This document shows, one piece after another, positions 1 through 10,600 of a DNA stretch of 48,661 bases. The position numbers were made by a program, and so were the translations under genes. Source of the stretch: Hyphochytrium catenoides (taxonomy: Eukaryota; Sar; Hyphochytriomycetes; Hyphochytriales; Hyphochytriaceae). The stretch spans positions 1 through 48,661 of the forward strand of contig FLMG01004535.1 of NCBI GenBank assembly GCA_900088475.1, in the 5' to 3' direction. Below the pieces are notes generated by a model. It saw nothing but the letters and a program-made list of their open reading frames with translations, searched no databases and was not told where the DNA came from. The first letter of the stretch is position 1, and the number at the start of each line of letters is the position of its first letter.

Positions 1-3000
1 GGGTTTTGAGTAGGTTTTCGCAATTTCTGAGTGGAGTTACCCGTTTACAGTGATGGCGATACCACTCAACAAGCAAGCTGAAGTGGTGGAGGAACCCAAG
101 ATAGTAGTAGCGGCCGCGCGCGAGGAACATAAGAACCTGATGCCAGGGGAAGAAGAAGAAGGATAGAAGAGCAAATTTTTGAAAATCTTGTGCAGTGCAA
201 ACTGCTCTGGAATAACAGTGGACCAGCAGCCAGAAGTTGATACTGTACCAGTGCCCATTGATGCCGTAATGCCTTAGTTGTCCTCGTGGTGGGGCCACTC
301 CTGGTGAACTACTCCATAGAAAGCTCTGTACTTCTTGTTCGTCAGCAGTCCCTACGACCTACGAGTATAAGACTCCGTCCTGCTGTCAGTAAGAGACAAG
401 AAGCGAGTAGTAAAGGCTATTGGTACTGTGACAAGTAGGGGCCTGTTGCCAATGAGTCTCTTCTTGTCCTCCTCTTATTATGGCACTGCGATTTATCGAT
501 CCGCAAACTTCCAAAAGCTATCATAACAACGTCGCTCCTAATCAATGCAACCCACAATTAGAAATGCCATGATCACTCAAGCCATTATTATTAGCGGGAC
601 GTCTTCTCGATCGGGTGCAATGCAAAAAAGTATTCGTCCTTATTTCGAAGTCCTACTACTACCGACTGAACAAAATAGATCATGCTCTGCTGGTAGTAGA
701 TATACAAGAGAACGAAGCGTGCGTGGTAGTAGAAAGATAACAACTACTGCCACCCTCCTCCTCCGTGGACATAGGAACTATCAAATGTACTTCTGTCGGT
801 CGGTCCTGAGGTCAAAAAGAAGAGTGATTATAATTGTACCTGGTGCTTTCTTCTTGTTGGCTCCTGCTTTCTAGTCTCTACTAGTAGAACTGCTAGTCTG
901 CTAATAAAGTTGGATACAGTCAAGTCGTCATGGCATGGCAAAGAAGATTTACACCCGCCGCTTCTGAGGAGGCTGTAGATACAGATCAGCAACATAATGC
1001 TTGACGACGTGTCAGGTAGCAAACCGCCGCCCACACCATCAAGAGCAGCGGCATTCTGTCCTTCTTCTCTCATTGTCACAAGGTGTGTGATGAATTATAG
1101 AGTTCAGGAACATGGCAGTCAAAAGAGGGCCATGTAAGGCCAAAAAGGCCAAGAGTATCTGGAGAAGTGAGACCAGGTGAGAAGAGCTTTTCTACCTTCT
1201 ACTATTAACAAGCAATCAAGGAATTGAGTGAGGTGGGATGATGATGCCCGTACAAGCAGCGGCCTTGAGCGTATTATGTCCGCTCCTCCTGTTCGGACTG
1301 ATGCGCACACCAGGTCCAACTTTTGTGCACACTCGCACATCACCTGGGCATTGGACCAAGCTGCTAGGGAGAGGAGGACAAAATCTTCATCATCATCGGT
1401 TCCTCGAGCCTAGGGAAGGGTGAGCCTCGCCGGAAAATGGGAAGCTCCCAGGAGCATGTGCATCAGTGACCACCCCACCACCAGAACAAGCCTTTCTGTC
1501 ATCACCATCACGGCAAAGCAGCAACATGAACCACATTATTATTGCTACTTTCTTACAGAACCCAACAAGCATTTTGATTAGTGGGTGTGATTCCTTGGCA
1601 CTCGAGCTGCTGTTCTCCGACAAAAAACGACAGACAGGGAGGAGGTTATTATTATGAGTCGGAACCATATTTTTGTGACGCAGCAGGTGCAGAAGCAACC
1701 AAGTTCTCTTTCATCTGCTTTTCTTGTTTTGCCGTGTTATCCTCCATGATAAATAAACACAGGCGGAATGATGACACCACTCTAAAACTCCTTGAAGGGT
1801 TTGGGGTTCTTATCTGTGGTTGCTTTTCCGTCTCTATTTATCAGGTACAAGTACAGTACAGGAGAAGCGGGGACGCAAACGGCTAGCTTGAAGAAGCATT
1901 GCCATCCGCCATTTTCCAATAGCATGCTCTTTCTACTGTACAGCCCCATCCCTGCTCACAGGATACAGGTCTAGGAGGAGTTCTACGCAAGAAAGACCTG
2001 TCAATCATCGTGAAGTAACAACAGTCAAAGCAGAAAGATACGGCAGGGTCAATCTTGGGAAACCGAACGTAGAGATCCTCACTACAGCACCAGAAGAGTA
2101 ATAAAATGGTAAAAACTACGAAAGCACAGAAGTACAAAGAAACAGAGACAGTGATGAGGCTAGAGAGAGACTGGATCAGACAGAATACCAAGATATACCT
2201 CAAAGCCCCTCTCTCAATACTTTTCACGACGAAAAAGATCGTGAGAAGATACGGGTCTATCTCAGTCAGGCACTAGAAGGACCCAAACAGCAAAGTACTG
2301 TGTTTGACATTCGATGCCTAAGTTTCCTTGTTTGTCGCCTATGCTTTCACTCCTAAGAGTGATAGACAGAGAGAGAGCACGTTGGTTGTGAGGTCGATCG
2401 ACTGTCTTCGTGACGCTGTGTCCGCCACCTTGACCGAAGATAGATTTCTCACAGGAAGGATCCCTGAAATGTTCGTTAGAACTGACGGGGTAGAATAACC
2501 ACAGCTTCCAAACTTTCCACATTTTTTGTTTTCTACGGCGCGAAACAAACCATCGAAGATAAAAAATAAAGTCCCCAGCCCCTAAATGCCCATCAACCCA
2601 TCCACCCCAAATTTCCGGTGAGTACCTTCTACCCCATGGCTGCAGAGATACCATCCATGATAGACATCAGTCTTAGACGAAGAGAGCAGTAGCCCCACAA
2701 CCCCTGTTGCGGTCCTCCCTAAGAAATGCTCAACCATATAGAGCGGACGTTCTTCAGTCTTAATATTCGTGGGAACTGCAGATCGCTTTGAAAGCCATGT
2801 GTCTGGTAAGACATCGAATGAGAGGAGTTGATAGATTTAACTTGGGTTAGACAGAGTAGTGGTTATACACACCGTAGATCGAACGAGAACGACCCATATC
2901 GAACGACATCGAGTGAGGAAGAGATATTTGTGAAGGGTGGCCATCGGTCGATAAGATGAGAGAAAAATGAGAGAAAAAGCCAAGGAGAAAAAGACAGGAA

Positions 3001-3508
3001 AACATGGCTTTTGCAAAAGGCGGGAACGTGGAGGGCAAGAGAGAGAGAGAGGGGAGGAAGCCATACATAATGACAGCGCGATGGGGGCGGCAGCTGCATT
3101 CTGAGGTTAGAGGTGCAGCCAAAGAGCTCGAGCAATAAGAGGTCAAGATTGAAGCTTTGTTATCTGAAGACAAGTGCTTGATCATCAGTTTCTCATTGCC
3201 GAGAAAGAGAGAGAGACAGATCTACGAGCAGACGGGCACCGCCTGCCAAACGTTTTGGGGAGAGAGAGAGAGAAAGAGAGAGAGAGAGAAGAAGAGCCAG
3301 GGGCATTCAAAGTTTGGAACCATCGTCTGTTGGGATAAGCATAGGGCCGGCACAGCTGAGAGATCACTGGCGGGAGAGAAAGGTGCAACCTCAAAGGTTC
3401 GGGTCTGAAACTCTCTGTTGCGCTGGCCATTGCCATTTGCGCCTGCTCCGTCTTGATGCAATCCATAGAGCTTTGATTAGATCCAGACTTTACCCCCGGC
3501 GGATCGTG
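1..3508. other. No confident gene
   Basis: Several short open frames exist on both strands but none carries a recognisable motif or extends through phase-matched GT-AG introns. The stretch is rich in short A/G and CT runs and in tagtag/gtact-type words (about 260-930). It may hold UTRs or the far exons of an unrecognised gene. Confidence 0.4.
3259..3290. repeat. (GA)n microsatellite
   Basis: Imperfect GA dinucleotide run, about 220 nt upstream of the C2-protein start. It is probably in the 5' UTR or promoter of that gene. Confidence 0.9.
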
Positions 3509-4336
3509 ATGTTCAAGCAGGAAGCAGAGTATGAAATTGCAGTTAGGGTGCTAAGTGCCCGTAATCTTCGTATTCTACAAGGAAGCTCTGGGGATTATAG
3601 TCCGTATGTGAAGCTGACAATCGGCCCCAATAGCGAAACCTATTGCACTCGAGTTGATGAGCATGGCGGCCGAAATCCATGCTGGAATGAGAAGTTCATA
3701 GCTCCAGTCGTCAACCCCAATGATGTCATACAGGTGCAGATAGTTGATCAGTCCCGCAGTAACAGCAATAACAGTGAAGACAATGAAAGCGCGACCCTTC
3801 TCATCGGAGAAAGCGTTGTCCCAATGCGACAATTTTGCTGCGGTCAGCTAGTGACTGGGTGGTATCCTTTGTCCAGCAAGACTGGAGCTTGCGGAGAGAT
3901 TAACCTTAGGATCCAGATGGCGCCATGCAACAAGAAGAATGACTCCAGCATGGGGTTAGGTTCTCCTGAGGTTGAGTCTTTGCCTACATCCGCTGTATCG
4001 CCGGTGCATAGAGTCTCTTCAGCGCTGGCGCCAGAGCTCCCGACAATATCACCCAGCCCATTTATCTCTGCTCTCGCTAAAGCAGGCGAATCTGCAGCAG
4101 CTAGGGAGCTTTCGCTCTCTTCTCCGGTTATTGAAATGTCACCTGCACCACTAGAATATCATACTGGCCAGCGGCGGCGCTCTGCAAACGGTGACGCCGA
4201 CGAGGAAAACGAAGTAAGGGAATCAATCTTGCGGTCAAAACGACCTTGTACCAGTATGCAGACGTTGCACCTTCATGCACCAATGGCGTCAGGAGGGGAC
4301 GGTTCTCTTATGCAAGAGAACAAGTTTCTTCTCTAA
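3509..4336 (+). CDS. Small single-C2-domain protein
   Basis: 275 aa, read as one exon ending in TAA. Residues 1-125 form a C2 domain: a first strand YEIAVRVLSARNLR, then the loop SGDYSPYVKLTIG (the DxxPY-type position), NPCWNEKF and a final strand GEINLRIQM. C2 domains bind phospholipid, often with Ca2+. Here the usual Asp set is only partly present, so Ca2+ dependence is unclear. Residues 126-275 are Ser/Pro-rich and low-complexity, with a basic patch near GQRRRS, and carry no known domain. There is no signal peptide or membrane segment, so it is likely cytosolic or membrane-associated. The frame is open upstream to 3314, but the ATG at 3509 sits just before the first C2 strand and is preferred. 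Extra exons 5' or 3' cannot be excluded. It is not obviously a paralogue fragment of the ferlin downstream. Confidence 0.8.
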   Translation: MFKQEAEYEIAVRVLSARNLRILQGSSGDYSPYVKLTIGPNSETYCTRVDEHGGRNPCWNEKFIAPVVNPNDVIQVQIVDQSRSNSNNSEDNESATLLIGESVVPMRQFCCGQLVTGWYPLSSKTGACGEINLRIQMAPCNKKNDSSMGLGSPEVESLPTSAVSPVHRVSSALAPELPTISPSPFISALAKAGESAAARELSLSSPVIEMSPAPLEYHTGQRRRSANGDADEENEVRESILRSKRPCTSMQTLHLHAPMASGGDGSLMQENKFLL

Positions 4337-5582
4337 GTACCGCGGCGTCGGTGCCCGTGAGAAAGGAGATCCCAAGGCTCCTCACAGTCACAAAGCAGGA
4401 GACGTCTTTAACTTATTTATGGAGCCTTCGCCCCTTCCGTCCGTGCCAATGCTAGGACTAAAGACGTGAAGGTCTTGCCTCTTTCTCGTTCTTTAATATC
4501 TCTATGTATTTGCTGCATCGACAGCCTCCTCCTACCATACAAGCATCTCTCTGTCTTGGATGGGGGACCGACCGGAAGCTCTCCATCAACTCTCTGGATA
4601 CATTCATGGAGCAATCATTTACTATTGCATCGCTGGAGAAGGCTAACAAAAAGAAACAGAAAAAGCTATAGCATAGGGTAGGTACCGTCATAGGAGACAA
4701 TAGAGACACGACCACATTCGTATTAGTCGTAGGTGTATAGGGAGGGACTCTGGTCAGCTCGGAAAGGTTAGGATAGGTTAGCGTAAGGTAGCGCAGCTTG
4801 CAGCAGGTTATTTAGCACTTGGTATTATAGCAAGAGGACAGATGTCCGCACTCATAACAGTCTAAACAGAGCAAAAAAAAGTAGGAGTAAGAAAGATCAG
4901 TCTTCGGTGTTTTTTCTGCGCTCAGAGGTGCTACCACTCGCGAACCAAAGGGAAAAGCTCTGTACCAAGGAAAAGCAATGCTAGGAGAGGTCCTTGGTGA
5001 GCGAGCTGCTTGGAATTTCTATCCCTTTCTAGGGCTAAACCTTCTGATGTTGCCACAAAGATATATCAACAACGAGAACACAAGCTAAAGATCTGGACAG
5101 CGCGCATCAAGGAGAAGGTGCGGATGACCTAGCACCTGCCAAGAAAGAGTAAGTGGGTGCAGCGCAAGAACCAAGCGGTTCTATACAGGGCTGCAGCCCC
5201 ACCTTGAGCACTGTTGCCCCTGCTGCGGGCCTTTCAATGTCAGCTATCAGGACGTATGCTCAGATGAAGCATGATACCTGGCCATTACTCTCATAAATAG
5301 CATTAGAGGGCATTGCAGAGTGTCTCTCAACTACCCTGAAGCGCTGCCAAACGAGTGGCCTATGGTCTTGACGAAAAGCATCGTCTATTCCACCTTAGCA
5401 AGGCTCTGTACAAGGGAGATCCTCCTCCACCTTACGTCCACACCAACAGCAAACTTTAGACCATAAGTTCACCTTCGGTACTAGGTGGAGTCGCTGTACA
5501 CTTAAATAAGCAATGGGAAGCTGGCAGAGGCCATGCCCTAAACAGATTGGAGTCCGTCGCTTCTCTCTAAAGCGCGGAACTT
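4337..5582. other. Intergenic, no gene seen
   Basis: Between the C2 gene (+) and the 3' end of PAM16 (-), which converge. It contains a short run of ggttagg/ggttagcg-like words near 4765-4790, and otherwise no open frame with protein-like composition. It probably holds the 3' UTRs of both genes. Confidence 0.5.
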
Positions 5583-6111
5583 TTACTCCTTCTTTGCACC
5601 TTGGGCCCCCGCTTTTTCGGCCTCTTCCTTCTCCTTTAGCTGTCTAGCAAGCTCTAGAGCTTCTTGTGCCCGATAAATCTTGGACTGAAGATAGAATGAG
5701 CCTCCTTTAGCCGGATCATTCGCCTTAAAATAGCGCTCGTATCGCTGTAGTCAGCGCACAATATCAGTCACTTAGGTCTGCGCCACATATATCTTCCCTT
5801 TCACCGGCAACATACCTCTTTGACATTATTCGACGGAGGTAGTCGCTCCATAGAGCCTTCCAAGTTCAAAATCTGCAAGGCCTCCTCCACTTGCATTTTT
5901 CCTCTTCGAGCAACAGCTTGACTGGCCGCCGCTGTCCTTCCTGACTTTGCATCTGTGCCAACCAGTGAGTACATGCAGGCTGTCAAGAACCGAGGACTGG
6001 ATATCACTTACTAACGATCGCCTGTTGGTATGCCTGGACAAAGGCCTTTGAAGCAACCCCAAAACCGGCTACGACAATCTGTGCTATAAGCCTCCCGAGT
6101 GGCCCCGACAT
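5583..6111 (-). CDS. PAM16: PAM16/TIM16 (Magmas), import motor subunit
   Basis: Three exons, complement(5583-5744, 5816-5952, 6012-6111), 132 aa, with phases closing exactly and introns of only 59 and 71 nt. PAM16 is the inactive J-like subunit of the mitochondrial presequence translocase motor. It pairs with PAM18/TIM14 at the matrix face of TIM23 and restrains Hsp70 stimulation. The N-terminus RLIAQIVVAGFGVASKAFVQ is the hydrophobic anchor/targeting segment. The middle EEALQILNL and the C-terminal half with NDPAKGGSFYLQSKIYRAQE match the family; NDPAKGG stands where an active J protein has HPD, as expected. The C-terminus is a charged helix ending KEEAEKAGAQGAKKE. Length is normal for the family (about 125-150 aa). 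The ATG at 6111 gives the conserved N-terminus directly. Confidence 0.95.
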
Positions 6112-6226
6112 TGTGCCTGAGATAGAGAATGATGTACTTCAAGATTTGGGTCTCTTCTTGCCCAGAGCTCTTCGGAAGCCCCAGATCAGTCTCGGATGTA
6201 ACAAGGCTAGCAATACTCTCAGAGCC

Positions 6227-6388
6227 TCAGGATGCGAAGGACAAGTGGTGCTGCAGCTCCCTGTCTATCTTGAACCAACACCCTACAAAGCTTCCGCCGT
6301 TCACCTGATGCGCTGGACTGACGAGCTCCTCAAGCTTTAGCTGTTCAGTCAGTCTCTTTCCCAGGTCATCCACCACACAGTGCGACAT
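6227..6388 (-). CDS. Possible short hypothetical protein (53 aa)
   Basis: An open frame from ATG (6388) to TGA with protein-like composition: starts MSHCVVDDLGKRLTEQ, then LKLEELVSPAHQVNGG and SFVGCWFKIDRELQ. It lies 115 nt upstream of PAM16 on the same strand. It could be a whole small protein, the last exon of a gene whose upstream exons lie in 6389-6900, or chance. I recognise no family. Confidence 0.25.
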   Translation of the reverse strand: MSHCVVDDLGKRLTEQLKLEELVSPAHQVNGGSFVGCWFKIDRELQHHLSFAS

Positions 6389-7231
6389 CCTTCGAGCTTC
6401 TCAATGCCTTCCAGGCACAGGCCACGCCCAACCACAATCACCCCAGTTTATGATGAATATTACTCATATACCATAACGTTTACCTCAATTTGGATAGCCG
6501 TTATTCCGGATCTGGAGGTATGTGATGAGAACGGTCGTGGTCGGAGGTGAAGCAGCAGCAGCATCACCACCGAGCAGAAACTTCGTGAAGCTTCAGCTTG
6601 TCTCCAAAGAGTTTCTTGCTGGCTTGCCATTGAGGCCTTGATTGTCCTTGATGTGACGCATAACCAAGTTCTTGACAGAGTGTCAACACTCTTATTGTTA
6701 GCACCAAGTGGCACGCCACGGCTTCGTTGTGAGTTTTAGGAGTGCCGCCACTGCTGTTGCTCTTGTTGGCAGAATAGGCATCTGATGAAGTGGATGAAGC
6801 TCTGGTGACTGTTAGGAGCTACAACCCTTGCTGGCTTTCTGATCCGCACCAGCTTCAACTGCATTTATACGGGCGGAAGGGCTATGACGGGAAAAGGAGG
6901 CTTAAGCGCGCGAAATATGCATAACTATTTTCTACTTCCCTTTATAAGATGCACGCGGCGCGGCCGAGATGAAGTAGGGTGACGATAGAACGGAGTAGAG
7001 AAGGGATAGTCTATCTTGTACCGAATGAAATAAATTTTATCCTCATTAGGGTGTCCCCACCATAGATGTGGCAGACTGGGAGCTGAGAATGCGCTCCAAT
7101 TAGCCAAAATAGCCAATAACAATGCACACACTGGAGGCTTAGAAGAGTGAGGACGGGCATGCCAAACAGAACCAAACCGAGCTTGCCTTGTTGGACGGGG
7201 TCGCGAGCATAGCAACCAGAGCTCATGCTGG
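6389..7231. other. Between PAM16/short ORF and ferlin 3' end
   Basis: A minus-strand frame stays open over roughly 6550-6830 (with words such as LCQELGYASHQGQ) but has no ATG and no recognisable domain. It may be an exon linked to the 6227-6388 frame. The rest is likely the 3' UTR of the ferlin gene. Confidence 0.3.
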
Positions 7232-7652
7232 TTAGGGAGCACGGGAACATACTGCTCGGATGGAAGAGACAACTTGAACAAAAAGAACGAGAAGGAGGAC
7301 GACCAGAGCTGCTGCTGCTGCGATTGAATAGACCAGACGATCTTCCTGTGCGGTGCTCCCATACCATTCCTGCTTGTTAACATAAAAATTATTGAGAAAG
7401 GGCAGAACTGAGAGAGACAGAGTGATGGGTAAAGTACAGAAGGAAGCCGGTCAAAGGGCGTGAACGAGAGATATGTTTGAAGAGCGTAGGTATCGGGGCC
7501 CGAGAGTCACTCACCTCGACAAACTTCCTGATCTCTGCAGCAAACACGGCGCCTGCGGACACTGCGGACAACACGGCCAGCCCGAAAAGAGCGAGGAAAA
7601 GTCGAGGTCCAAGAAGGAAGTCCAGGACGTAGAAAATGTTCCAAAGATTACT
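7232..7652 (-). other. Ferlin C-terminus with two hydrophobic segments
   Basis: The penultimate exon (7515-7652) encodes LFLALFGLAVLSAVSAGAVF and the last exon (7232-7369) encodes SIAAAAALVVLLLVLFVQVV followed by a short basic tail SIRAVCSRAP and TAA. The connecting stretch IRKFVEEWYGSTAQEDRL is polar and charged. Known ferlins have one C-terminal anchor. Confidence 0.8.
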
Positions 7653-10600
7653 CTGCAAACAAGAGGGGCATGAGTTGTCGTCTCACTAGCGTCTGGTAAG
7701 TCTTGATTGGGCACTCTCACACTCCGCGCCCTAGCTGTGGTCTTACTCTATCTTTCTCTGCCTCTTGCCGTACACAGTCATCTCACTTCAGTCACTTTAA
7801 CTGAGCAATATCGGCCAACTCCGCAGTCTCCGTCACCCTTGTTATGCCCCATTGTTCTCACCTTCTTCACTCTGGCCTCGGGTGGTGGGAGTTGAGGATT
7901 GCTATTTGGGTATCCTCGGCCCCAGCCACAGGGCTTAGATTTTGCGATAGCTTGAGGAAGGAGCTCGATGGAAACCAGGACTTCGCCAGCCTTCTCCTGG
8001 AGATGGTAGCAAGTGAAGAGAAGTGGTGGTGAGACGGGTTGGAGAGAGGGTTGGGAGGGAGAGGTTCATGAGGAGGATTGGTAAGTGATTGAGGACAAAT
8101 AACTATATGGACCAGGGCAGTTCCCGTCACACAGATAAAGCTGGCGACGAGACAAGAGATGGCTTCCCGCAAGACGAACTTGTTTACGCAAAAAAGCATC
8201 AGAAGGATCAATGGCTTCCTACCCTCTTCGCTCGCGTTTTGTCCTTTCCCTTGCCGTACTTCCATAAAGGAAGCCACACCGAGTCTTCACGCGACTTGTC
8301 GTCAATATTTAGGGCCAGCACGTCCTGCAGGGCCTTTATACGCCGTGCAGGAGGACCAACCAGGGTGCTCTATGAGTAAGAAAGAAGTAAGAAAGAAAGT
8401 AAAGATCACATGCCGAGTATGGGGGGCAGACCACATCAGAGGAATGAATAAAGTAATGCAGACAATCAATAACGACTTGACAACTAGATCTCCGCTGGAC
8501 GATAGCGTGCGACCAGAATCAGCGCCATACCGACTTAGTCATCAAGGAGGTCGTCTCGCTCGCCTCTTCCTCTCGCTCTCTGCCCTCTCTAGGTCGAGGA
8601 GGCTCCAAGCCGTAGCGAGAGAAGCTTCCGTAGTTACTTAGAGGCTCGGAGACGTCACTAGGAGTCCCCTCACCGGGGTTGGTTTCTGAGATCTGCTCCA
8701 GCACCTGCACGGTGTTCTTGGTCCGGAAAACCTTACTTAGGTATGGAGTGAGGTCTAGCCATGTGTCGCCTAGACAAGTGTCATAAAAAAGGTTGCGATC
8801 CCATGCCTACAAAAGCGATGGCAACCACAAGGGGAGCCAACACCGGGTGAGATGTCGATGGACGGGATAGAGCCAAGAGAAAGAATGAGAGAACCGTTAT
8901 GGCAGTAAGGACTACCTGAAGGTATAGATAGTGGTCTCCGTCGATGGTAGAATGAAGTGGAAGAGAAAGAGGAAACTTCATTCTCCAGTTGTAGCTTCCA
9001 ACTCCCTCTCTGCATCGCCAGTGGGTATCTGAGCATTGCGGCAGTTGGCGTCCCATCCTGCCAATGAGAAGCACGATTAGATTCTCTTTCTGTCAGTCTC
9101 TCGCGCAGGGGCAGAGACTTCGTTTGAGAGTAGCAGCAAGTCTGCTTACCAAGCCTTGATGTACAAATCCGAAAGCCTAGTAAGAGTGTCACAGGGAACA
9201 ACCTTTCTCGTCTTCCAGACTACCATCCGTAACTCAAAGGCCTAAGCGCAAGGAATTAGAGACATGAGTAGGCCTCCTCTGAAGCCGCTTTCAAGGAGTC
9301 CCAAGAAAAATTAGAAAAAGGAAAGAGACACAGCGAACGCAGACAGGATGTCTCCACTGCGGAGTGACTGGGTGAGTGTTGGATGTTGACGGCATAAAGA
9401 TGACAAAGTCACCGCAGGGACAGGTGGAGGTCAACAGTTTACAGCGATGGGAAGGAACCCCGGCCAAGCTATTGAGGAAGGTGACAATTCCTTTTGGGTA
9501 AATGAGGAGAGAAGGGAGGATTCTCGAGAGTCAGCACGACGTACTTGAGCCTTTCCAGGCCCAATGTTGCAGGCCTCATACTTCGCCACTTCGTGGGGAG
9601 TCAAAATGTCCACCCAGAGGGACAACGAACCCCGCGGGGCCTGCGAGTGAGGACTCCAGAGGGAGCGCTAAGTCGTTGGATTAGGGACGTTTACAAGTTC
9701 TAAGCAGGCGGTTAGACCAATACTCAGAGTGTTGCAGTAGAGGACAGGAGGTGAGTCCACCGCCAACGAGGAGAAATATGAGGGAGAGACAGTAAGGGAA
9801 ACATCTGCGGAGAGAAGCTAAAACCTGTTCCACGGGCTTTGGAGGGTATCTCCTTAGTGAAGCTGCCTCCTGGCCCAACGCGTGCCAGCGGTGATCGAGC
9901 CAACGCTCCTCGAGGTCGATCGAGGTCTCTCCAATCAGCTCCTCACATAAGCCGTCTCTATCCCATACCTGAGATAGTAAGTCTTTAGGTACTAGAAGCA
10001 TCACTGACGGACCCCGTCCGGTGTTAACTCTTGACCCTTCCCTTTCAACTCAAGAGCTACCTCCACTCTCCTTTCAGTCAACAGCCAATAAGAGTCTTCC
10101 TATCACAAAAGCCACTTTTCTCCTACTGGTCGTGCAAGCATATAGTGACTTCTACTGCCACGTCCTCTTCTATGAGGCATTTCACATTTCAGTCTTACCT
10201 GTATCCTAATAAGGCCTTCTCCCGGCAGTACAACAGAGAGCTCAAAAAGACTATAGAAGCCAGGTTCTGTCGTATCCTTAAGAACAGCCTCGCGTTTATC
10301 TACAATCGTCTCCCCAAGGCAGATCCTGATGTACGGATTGCAGGCCTTCTTCCCGGGTCGTGATGGTGAGCAAGTGCCTTGGAGAATGTACAAGCGGACC
10401 TGACGCGATACAAAGCTTATCGTCAGGACAAAGGATGACAAGTCTAAGACATCCCACTTTCGGGTCGGACAGATGGGAACCCGAGAGCCCTCTTGAGAGA
10501 GAGAGTCAAGCTGAGAGGGGTTTGCATTTTCCGCCCTTCGAAAAAGTATGGATAAGTACGATCTTGAGATAAGCGGGGGAAAGATAGAGAAGGATCCTAC

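Noticed and set aside
4764-4795. Telomere-like ggttagg words
   Set aside because: Only two or three irregular copies, not a tandem array.
7011-7367. TLC-domain (ceramide-synthase-like) protein on the minus strand
   Set aside because: The Leu/Cys-rich frame looked like a TLC segment, but the true frame here is the last ferlin exon. The match was a shadow frame and 3' UTR.
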